A stretch of DNA of 10,666 nucleotides from Dehalococcoidia bacterium (lineage in GTDB: Bacteria; Chloroflexota; Dehalococcoidia; DSTF01; JALHUB01): positions 1-10,666 of the forward strand of contig JALHUB010000156.1 in NCBI GenBank assembly GCA_022865685.1. The letters are read 5' to 3'. The notes below the pieces were generated by a model. That model was given only the letters and a program-made list of their open reading frames with translations, was not told the origin of the DNA and made no database searches. Made by a program: the position numbers and the translations under genes. Shown here in pieces: positions 6,215 through 10,666 of the stretch (position 1 is its first letter; each line of letters opens with the position of its first letter).

Positions 6215-7024
6215 ATGCCGGAGCTGCCCGACCTGGAGGCCACACGTAGTTTCCTCAACAAGCAGCTGCCCGGCGTCCGGATCGACCAGGCGCAGGTCCT
6301 CATCCCCTTCGTGATCCGCGTGCCGAAGGAAGACTTCGTGGCGACGATGGAGGGCAACGCCTTCGGAGATACGTCGCGGCAGGGGAAGTACCTCCTCATT
6401 CGCCTGGAGAGCGGGCACGTGCTCGCGATTAACTCCATGCTCGCCGGCCGGCTACAGTACTGCCCGCCTTCGGAGAAGCGACGGGCGAAGACGTGCATGG
6501 TGCTGTCCCTGAGCAGCGGCCACGACCTTCGCTACGTCGACCTGCGACTGATGGGCAAGATCTATTTGGTCCGGGAAGGTGGGTTGGCCGAGATTCCGCA
6601 GTTCGCGGAGATGGGCCCGGATGCCCTTTCGCCCGAGCTGACGGAGCAGGTATTCGCCGAGCGTCTTCGACGTCACAACGGTCAGATAAAGAACATTCTC
6701 ACGAACCAGCGGTTCATCGCCGGCATTGGCAACGCCTACTCCGACGAGATTCTCTTCGTAGCAAAGATCAACCCCTTTCGAAAGCGCTCCACTCTCAGCG
6801 ACGACGAGGTCCGGCGACTCTACCGGTCGATGCATGACGTCTTCGCGTGGGCGGGTCCGCTCATCGAGGAGGCGACAAAGGACGAGTTGCCGTTGGAGGA
6901 GGTGCGCTACTTCATGCGGGTGCACCGTCGCGGCGGAGAGCCGTGCCAGGTCTGCGGCAACCGAATCACGGACATTACGGCGGGCAGTCGTGTCATGAGC
7001 TTCTGCCGCCACTGCCAGACCTGA
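6215..7024 (+). CDS. mutM: Fpg/MutM-family DNA glycosylase/AP lyase
   Basis: Base-excision repair enzyme that removes oxidised purines (8-oxoguanine, FapyG) and nicks the abasic site. The 269-aa length equals that of typical Fpg. After removal of Met1 the catalytic Pro2-Glu3 is exposed (MPELPDLE). Lys58 lies in RQGKYLL, and Asn173 of the helix-two-turn-helix in GIGNAYSDEILF. A C-terminal zinc finger has Cys244, Cys247, Cys264 and Cys267 with Arg259 (GSRVMSFC). In the void-filling triad the Met (Met75) and Arg (Arg111) are present, but the usual Phe of the DPRRFG loop is Met113 (DLRLMGK), and the N-terminus reads PDLE rather than PEVE. It may be an Fpg/Nei-family branch with shifted lesion preference. 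The start at the ATG 6215 is fixed because Pro2 is catalytic. A hairpin at 7061-7077 follows. The symbol mutM is by family, not proven orthology. Confidence 0.9.
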   Translation: MPELPDLEATRSFLNKQLPGVRIDQAQVLIPFVIRVPKEDFVATMEGNAFGDTSRQGKYLLIRLESGHVLAINSMLAGRLQYCPPSEKRRAKTCMVLSLSSGHDLRYVDLRLMGKIYLVREGGLAEIPQFAEMGPDALSPELTEQVFAERLRRHNGQIKNILTNQRFIAGIGNAYSDEILFVAKINPFRKRSTLSDDEVRRLYRSMHDVFAWAGPLIEEATKDELPLEEVRYFMRVHRRGGEPCQVCGNRITDITAGSRVMSFCRHCQT

Positions 7025-7050
7025 GCCGAGAGCGAGTCGCAAGGCTCGGA

Positions 7051-7077
7051 CAAAAAGAACCGGCCCTCCGAGGGCCG
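7051..7077 (-). terminator. Rho-independent terminator between converging genes
   Basis: CGGCCCT, a 3-base loop and AGGGCCG (7061-7077) form a 7-bp GC-only hairpin. On the minus strand it is followed by GGTTCTTTTTG, a good U-tract, so it should end the HNH-gene transcript, whose stop is 32 bp upstream. On the plus strand the following bases are only pyrimidine-rich (CTTCCATCTC), so it would be a weaker stop for the fpg operon. Confidence 0.7.
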
Positions 7078-7108
7078 CTTCCATCTCATCCTTCACGCCG
7101 GACCATTC

Positions 7109-7642
7109 TCAGGAATAGCCGTTTGGCACTTCCCAACCGGGGATGAACTTTTGCCATTCGACCTGGCGTTCCAGGTAGTCGTAGAAGAGGTAGTAGGCCG
7201 TGGCAGGCGGACGGGTCGGCTGGCGCAGCAGCCGCAAGCGGGTCTCGCCCGGCATCTTCCCTGCCTTGCGATGGTTGCAGGGCTTGCAGGCGGATACAAG
7301 GTTGTCCCAGGAGTGTGCGCCACCCTTGTTGCGCGGAATCACGTGATCAAGTGTCAGGTCGTGGCTGCGCTTGCCGCAGTACTGGCACGTGTAGTGGTCG
7401 CGATTGAATATCTCCTTGCGGGTGAGGCGCATCTTTGGTCGCGGCCTTTTTATGAGGTAGACGAGCCGGATCACCGACGGCAGCGGGAAGCAGTGGCTGG
7501 GCGTTCTCAGCTTGCCGTCGTTGTGCTCCAGGACTTCGGCCTTGCCGCGGTCGACGAGCACGAACGCGCGCCCCGCGTTGCAGACGTTAAGGGGCTCGTA
7601 GTTTTGGTTGAGAACGAGTACTGGGGAGTTGACCATCGGCAT
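7109..7642 (-). CDS. HNH endonuclease-family protein
   Basis: A 177-aa protein with a canonical HNH nuclease core. Cys86-x2-Cys89 and Cys119-x2-Cys122 form a structural zinc site. The metal-binding core is Asp99-His100 (LTLDHVIPRNKGG), Asn114 (WDNLVSAC) and His124 (CNHRKA). The N-terminal 80 residues (VLVLNQNYEPLNVC, then RAFVLVDRGKAEVLE) are typical of a widespread chromosomal group of stand-alone HNH proteins in Chloroflexota, Actinobacteria, Cyanobacteria and Bacteroidota, whose physiological role is not settled. There is no sign of an intron, restriction-modification partner or toxin fusion. The start is the ATG at 7640-7642; an in-frame ATG two codons later is nearly equivalent. It lies 85 bp downstream of cvpA on the same strand and has its own probable promoter there. 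Confidence 0.9.
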   Translation of the reverse strand: MPMVNSPVLVLNQNYEPLNVCNAGRAFVLVDRGKAEVLEHNDGKLRTPSHCFPLPSVIRLVYLIKRPRPKMRLTRKEIFNRDHYTCQYCGKRSHDLTLDHVIPRNKGGAHSWDNLVSACKPCNHRKAGKMPGETRLRLLRQPTRPPATAYYLFYDYLERQVEWQKFIPGWEVPNGYS

Positions 7643-7670
7643 TCTTGCTTAGAGACATTCTGTCGAGTGC

Positions 7671-7700
7671 ATGATAGCAAAACGCTTCTCCCACAGGCAA
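7671..7700 (-). promoter_or_regulatory. probable promoter of the HNH gene
   Basis: On the minus strand TTGCCT (7695-7700), an 18-base spacer and TATCAT (7671-7676). The spacer ends in TGC, giving an extended -10 (TGn). The predicted start is near 7664, about 22 bases before the ATG at 7642. Confidence 0.5.
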
Positions 7701-7727
7701 CCGAAGAGAGCGGGGGAAGGAATCAAG

Positions 7728-8222
7728 CTAAAGGGCGTCTACTGCGTTCCGAAACTCGACGGGGAGGATACGCAAGAGTACGGGTATGCCGTCCAGGAAC
7801 ATCGGGCCGAACATGGAATCGCGGATGTGGTCCTTCAGGCCAAACGCCGGGAAGGTCACGAAAAGGATAAGCGCCACTTCGACTATCACCATCCCTTTCA
7901 CGAAGCCGAACGCGGCGCCGAAAAGGTGGTCGAACGTGCCCAGCATGAGAAGCGAAGCGGTGTGCTTAAGCAGCATCCCGGCCAGCTGGCCCGCCAAGAA
8001 ACAGGCCCCGAAGATGACGAGGACGGCGATGATGTTCGCGGCGTTATCGTTGTCGACGGCCAGCTTGACGTCGCTGGCGAGGTCCTGGTAGAAGAGCCCG
8101 GCGAGAACGACACCGAGGGCGACGCCGGTCATCGTCACTACCTCGCGGATGATGCCGGCCGAGAAAGCCGAGAAGGTGAACCAGGCAACGAGGACGACTA
8201 CGGCTATATCCACGTAGTTCAT
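7728..8222 (-). CDS. CvpA-family integral membrane protein
   Basis: A 164-aa membrane protein of the CvpA (colicin V production) family. It opens with MNYVDIAVVVLVAWFTFSAF and the family's early glycine pattern SAGIIREVVTMTG. There are four hydrophobic segments at about 5-20, 28-46, 62-82 and 98-120. The segment AAFGFVKGMVIVEVALIL matches the conserved G-x2-KG region before the last helix. CvpA proteins are needed for colicin V export in E. coli and have been linked to envelope stress tolerance; the molecular role is unknown. The start is the ATG at 8220-8222, where the ribosome-binding site is weak (GAGGGGG about 14 bases upstream). It lies downstream of the PAP2 phosphatase gene on the same strand, so an envelope-related setting is plausible. 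Confidence 0.88.
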   Translation of the reverse strand: MNYVDIAVVVLVAWFTFSAFSAGIIREVVTMTGVALGVVLAGLFYQDLASDVKLAVDNDNAANIIAVLVIFGACFLAGQLAGMLLKHTASLLMLGTFDHLFGAAFGFVKGMVIVEVALILFVTFPAFGLKDHIRDSMFGPMFLDGIPVLLRILPVEFRNAVDAL

Positions 8223-8296
8223 TGGCTATTTCTCAGCCCCCTCGCCTCCGACCTGAGCGACGCAGCAGCACGGCCATGCCGGCTCGATCATCGCAA

Positions 8297-8325
8297 ACCT
8301 TACGACTCGCACAGCCCGCCGTCAA
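8297..8325 (-). promoter_or_regulatory. possible promoter of cvpA
   Basis: On the minus strand TTGACG (8320-8325), a 17-base spacer and TAAGGT (8297-8302). The -35 box is good and the -10 box poor. It would start transcription near 8290, about 70 bases before cvpA. Confidence 0.3.
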
Positions 8326-8413
8326 GAGCGGCCGCGGGGCTCCCGAGCAGGGAAACCACCTCTCTGGTATATTCTCGGATGATCCGCGAGATGTTGGCGA
8401 CGAACCCTCTCAC
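8300..8413 (-). CDS. possible 37-aa small protein coupled to the PAP2 gene
   Basis: A GTG at 8411-8413 overlaps the PAP2 stop codon as GTGA and opens a 37-codon frame ending in TAA at 8300-8302. The predicted peptide has a helix-prone, amphipathic first half (FVANISRIIREYTREVVSLL) and a short Ala/Gly-rich tail with one cysteine. Third codon positions are mostly G or C, as in the neighbouring genes. I do not recognise a family. The 4-base overlap is the usual sign of translational coupling, but there is no separate ribosome-binding site and the frame is short enough to occur by chance. A possible cvpA promoter overlaps its 3' end. Confidence 0.3.
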   Translation of the reverse strand: MRGFVANISRIIREYTREVVSLLGSPAAALDGGLCES

Positions 8414-9075
8414 GCCTGGCGTCTGCCGCGCATTCGTTCGACGGCGAGGCGATAGAAGAGGAAAACCGGCGCCAGCGCGATCAGCCCGAAGACATAGCCG
8501 CCGATGACGTCGCTCGGCCAGTGGACGCCCGAATACACTCGCGCCAGGCCCGTGGCGACGATCATGAACACACACAGGGAGCGGAACAGCAGCCGGGCGC
8601 CCTTATGCGGCACGAGCGCGCCCGCAAGCAGAAAGAGGGCGCCGTAGAGCACCATGGCTCCTGTCGCGTGGCCGCTGGGGAAGCCATGGCCCCCGGCGTG
8701 GTCGCGGATGTCGAGGAGGTCGGCGGACGGCCTCGGTCGCGCGACGATCATCGCCAGGAGCTGCCTTAGCCCGCGCGGGATGAAGGTCAGGACCAGGACT
8801 GCCGATTCCGGGGGGCGCCTCAGATACAGAAAAACGCCGGCGAAGGCGAGGGTGATGATCGCGCCGCCGAGGGTGTCGCCGGCAGCGTTGGTGAAGGACG
8901 CCAGCGGGCCGAAGCCAGCGTCGTCGAGGTCCTGGACGTGGCGCGCGACAGCCAGATCGCCCGGGAAACGCGCGGTGACGGCCGCGAAGCCGCACATTAC
9001 GCCGAACAGGCAGACGGCCGCAATCCATGCAAGCCAGAAGAACGGTTTCTCGACGACCGGCGTTCGCTCCGTCAC
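8410..9075 (-). CDS. PAP2-superfamily membrane phosphatase
   Basis: A 221-aa polytopic membrane phosphatase of the type-2 phosphatidic acid phosphatase / undecaprenyl-diphosphatase-like superfamily. With GTG 9073-9075 as residue 1, the motifs are RPRP at 113-116, PSGH at 133-136 (GFPSGHAT) and Arg179, His185 and Asp189 in ARVYSGVHWPSD. These are the three superfamily motifs, with the catalytic histidines in place. The Lys of the first motif (K-x6-RP) is replaced by Ala108, and the Ser before Arg179 is Ala. About five or six hydrophobic segments are visible, the first at 12-34. The GTG is preceded by GAGGG and lies about 10 bases after the predicted transcription start. An upstream TTG at 9118-9120 is part of the -35 box, so it is not a start. 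Lipid phosphate or isoprenyl pyrophosphate is the likely substrate class; the exact one is unknown. Confidence 0.87.
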   Translation of the reverse strand: MTERTPVVEKPFFWLAWIAAVCLFGVMCGFAAVTARFPGDLAVARHVQDLDDAGFGPLASFTNAAGDTLGGAIITLAFAGVFLYLRRPPESAVLVLTFIPRGLRQLLAMIVARPRPSADLLDIRDHAGGHGFPSGHATGAMVLYGALFLLAGALVPHKGARLLFRSLCVFMIVATGLARVYSGVHWPSDVIGGYVFGLIALAPVFLFYRLAVERMRGRRQA

Positions 9076-9091
9076 GTTCCCTCGATGGTCG

Positions 9092-9120
9092 ATTATGGCA
9101 GTCCGCGCCCGGCCGCTCAA
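9092..9120 (-). promoter_or_regulatory. probable promoter of the PAP2 gene
   Basis: On the minus strand TTGAGC (9115-9120), a 17-base spacer and CATAAT (9092-9097). The predicted start near 9085 leaves a leader of about 10 bases holding GAGGG before the GTG at 9075. It lies back to back with the promoter at 9149-9178. Confidence 0.55.
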
Positions 9121-9148
9121 GCCGTACCGCTCTGGCCTGCAGTACAGC

Positions 9149-9178
9149 TTGACACCCGTCGAAAGCGCTACCTACAAT
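9149..9178 (+). promoter_or_regulatory. promoter of the split-barrel/UbiA fusion gene
   Basis: A perfect TTGACA (9149-9154), an 18-base spacer and TACAAT (9173-9178). The start site would be near 9185, about 28 bases before the ATG at 9213. The strong match suggests steady housekeeping expression. Confidence 0.7.
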
Positions 9179-9212
9179 CGTCTGTTGAACACGTTCGAAG
9201 AATGGAGACGCT

Positions 9213-10666
9213 ATGAAGCCGCTCACTGAGGACGAAGGCTTGTTGAAGGGACTCCGGTCGATGCTCGACGGAGCGCCGGAGGCGGTGCTGAGCACGGTCG
9301 CCGGCGACACCGTGCGCAGCAGCCTAGTCCCCTTCGCCGTCGGCAGCGATTTCACTGTCTACGTCTCGCTGGACCGGGGCGACCTTCGCTTGCTGCAGCT
9401 CGGCTTCAACCCGGCCGCATCACTGCTAGTGGCACAGTTGGAATCGACAGGCGGGGAGACGACTGAGGTCGAGATAACCGGCAAGGCGCTTCTCCTGCGA
9501 AAGGCATCGGAGAAGCAGAAGGCACGCGACCTTTTGGCAAGGCGAGCGACGTCGCCGGGAGCAGTCGACGAGCAGGAGCACATTCGTGTCATGCCGGCGC
9601 GCATTGAGGTGAGGCGGAGGCTGGCAGACCGCGTAGTCAGCTGCGAGTCGGTGGACTTCGGCGCCAACCGGAGGGTCGTGAGCGAGGGGGCGCTGCTGCG
9701 GAAGAAGGCCTTTGCCTGGTTCCTCGCCGTGCGGATGCCCTTCCTGACCGCCAGCATCACGCCCGTCCTGCTCGGCGGCGCCGTCGCCTGGGCGACGCAA
9801 CACGAGTTCAGTTGGGGGCTGCTGTTCCTGACTATGCTCGCCGGCGCCCTGATGCACCTCGGCGTCAACGTGATCAACGACTACTTCGACCACGTCAGCG
9901 GCAACGACGACATCAACGTGGAATTCGTGCGGCCCTTTAGCGGCGGCAGCAGGGTCATTCAGATGGGCCTCCTGTCGCCTCTGGAGATGCTGGTCGGTGC
10001 TGCGGTTCTCTTCGGGCTTTCCGGCGCCATTGGCGTCTATCTGGCCGCGGTCACTGGGCCGATGGTGCTAGCCTTCGGCGCGATAGGACTGATGTCGGGC
10101 GTCTTCTACGTGGGGAAGCCGTTCAACTGGGGAAGCCACGGCATCGGCGAGCTGCTGGTCGGGTTGAACTTCGGCACCTTGATGACGCTCGGCGCCTTCT
10201 ACGTGCAGACCCAGCGAGTCGACTGGACGCCGGCGGTCGCCGCCATACCGATCGCGGCCCTGATCGCCGCCGTCCTGTACGTCAACGAGTTCCCGGACTA
10301 TGCTGCCGACATGGCCGTGGGCAAGCGTACGTGGGTGGTCCGTCTGGGCCGTCCACGGGCGGCAAACGTCTACGCCTGCCTGATGGCGATTCCATACGTG
10401 TCGGTGCTGCTCGCTGTCGTCGCCGGAACGCTGCCGGTGACCACGCTTCTTCCGCTTCTAACGCTTCCCCTGGCGGTGCGCTCCGTGCTCGTCGCCTATC
10501 GTTTCCACTCGCAGCCACTGGAGCTGGCGCCGGCGAATGCCCTCACGATCGTGACGCACCTCTCCGTAGGCCTGCTCCTGACGCTGGGCTACGTCTGGGA
10601 GGGCTCCGACCTCAAAGGACTGGGATACGTCATCGGCCTTGCCGTCCTGTTCACCCTGATCGTCGC
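9213..10666 (+). CDS. PNPOx-like split-barrel domain fused to UbiA-family prenyltransferase, 3' end cut by window edge
   Basis: The frame is open for 484 visible residues and leaves the right edge. Residues 1 to about 148 resemble a pyridoxamine-phosphate-oxidase-like (FMN/F420/heme-type) split barrel: VLSTVAGDTVRSSLVPFAVG, TVYVSL, FNPAASLLVAQ and VEITGKALLL in the family order. After a linker, residues 165 to the end form a UbiA prenyltransferase. Its first Asp-rich motif is NDYFDHVSGND at 222-232, its second NEFPDYAADMAVGKRT at 358-373, with seven or more hydrophobic segments. Motif spacing is closest to MenA-type enzymes, which transfer an isoprenyl chain to a 1,4-dihydroxy-2-naphthoate ring, but the acceptor cannot be told from sequence. 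GGAG at 9204-9207 is 5 bases before ATG 9213, and a strong promoter precedes it. No stop or frameshift separates the halves. The soluble domain might bind a flavin or the quinone precursor. No other quinone genes are in view. Confidence 0.85.
   Translation, partial: MKPLTEDEGLLKGLRSMLDGAPEAVLSTVAGDTVRSSLVPFAVGSDFTVYVSLDRGDLRLLQLGFNPAASLLVAQLESTGGETTEVEITGKALLLRKASEKQKARDLLARRATSPGAVDEQEHIRVMPARIEVRRRLADRVVSCESVDFGANRRVVSEGALLRKKAFAWFLAVRMPFLTASITPVLLGGAVAWATQHEFSWGLLFLTMLAGALMHLGVNVINDYFDHVSGNDDINVEFVRPFSGGSRVIQMGLLSPLEMLVGAAVLFGLSGAIGVYLAAVTGPMVLAFGAIGLMSGVFYVGKPFNWGSHGIGELLVGLNFGTLMTLGAFYVQTQRVDWTPAVAAIPIAALIAAVLYVNEFPDYAADMAVGKRTWVVRLGRPRAANVYACLMAIPYVSVLLAVVAGTLPVTTLLPLLTLPLAVRSVLVAYRFHSQPLELAPANALTIVTHLSVGLLLTLGYVWEGSDLKGLGYVIGLAVLFTLIV

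Noticed and set aside
7109..7642. HNH protein as part of a defence or restriction system
   Set aside because: No methyltransferase, helicase or toxin-antitoxin partner is adjacent, and the N-terminal region matches the common stand-alone chromosomal group.
7151..8507. Long plus-strand frames opposite the HNH and CvpA genes
   Set aside because: The minus strand carries unmistakable HNH and CvpA motifs; the plus frames have no domain signature and span the intergenic promoters.
1..10666. CRISPR array, tRNA/rRNA gene, insertion sequence or attachment site
   Set aside because: No spaced direct repeats, no cloverleaf or rRNA-like stretch, no transposase or integrase and no terminal repeats were seen on reading both strands; a covariance-model scan was not possible here.

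Overview
The window is GC-rich, tightly packed bacterial chromosome carrying mostly housekeeping and metabolic genes. There is no sign of a phage, transposon, CRISPR array or plasmid backbone. The mix of a deoxyxylulose-independent PLP synthase (PdxS/PdxT), a Ycf45/SpoIIIAA-like ATPase, paired RCK proteins and a stand-alone HNH protein would suit Chloroflexota, possibly a Dehalococcoidia-related lineage. That placement is inference from general gene style and is weak; no rRNA or lineage marker is present.

Left block (minus strand, 3172 down to 1): pdxS, pdxT, a tandem GNAT-fold protein and a Ycf45-type P-loop ATPase that runs off the left edge. Junctions are 16 bp, a 4-bp ATGA overlap and 3 bp, so this reads as one operon. 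It starts from a probable promoter at 3217-3246. PdxS and PdxT together make pyridoxal 5'-phosphate. The two downstream genes have no obvious link to PLP.

Centre (plus strand): a 54-aa two-helix membrane protein (3424-3588) is divergent from pdxS and has a near-consensus sigma-70 promoter. A long operon follows (3752-7024): universal stress protein, RCK protein 1 (N domain only), RCK protein 2 (N and C domains), prephenate dehydratase, and Fpg-type DNA glycosylase. Its junctions are a 4-bp overlap, 0 bp, 9 bp and 19 bp. A promoter with a perfect TATAAT lies in front. A hairpin at 7061-7077 separates it from the converging HNH gene. The operon mixes K+ channel/transport gating, stress, Phe synthesis and base-excision repair. 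No TrkH/KtrB membrane subunit is present.

Right block: on the minus strand lie a PAP2 phosphatase (9075-8410), a possible 37-aa coupled ORF, a CvpA-family membrane protein (8222-7728) and an HNH endonuclease (7642-7109). Divergent from PAP2, on the plus strand, is a gene that leaves the right edge. It encodes a pyridoxamine-phosphate-oxidase-like split-barrel domain fused to a UbiA-type membrane prenyltransferase, the most unusual architecture in the window. The divergent promoters of this pair are back to back between 9092 and 9178.

No stretch longer than about 300 bases lacks a gene. The largest gaps (3173-3423, 8223-8409, 3589-3751, 9076-9212) hold promoters, and the second may hold the small coupled ORF. 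I did not see a complete undescribed system. The best leads are the split-barrel/UbiA fusion, the RCK pair without its transporter, and the two small uncharacterised ORFs.
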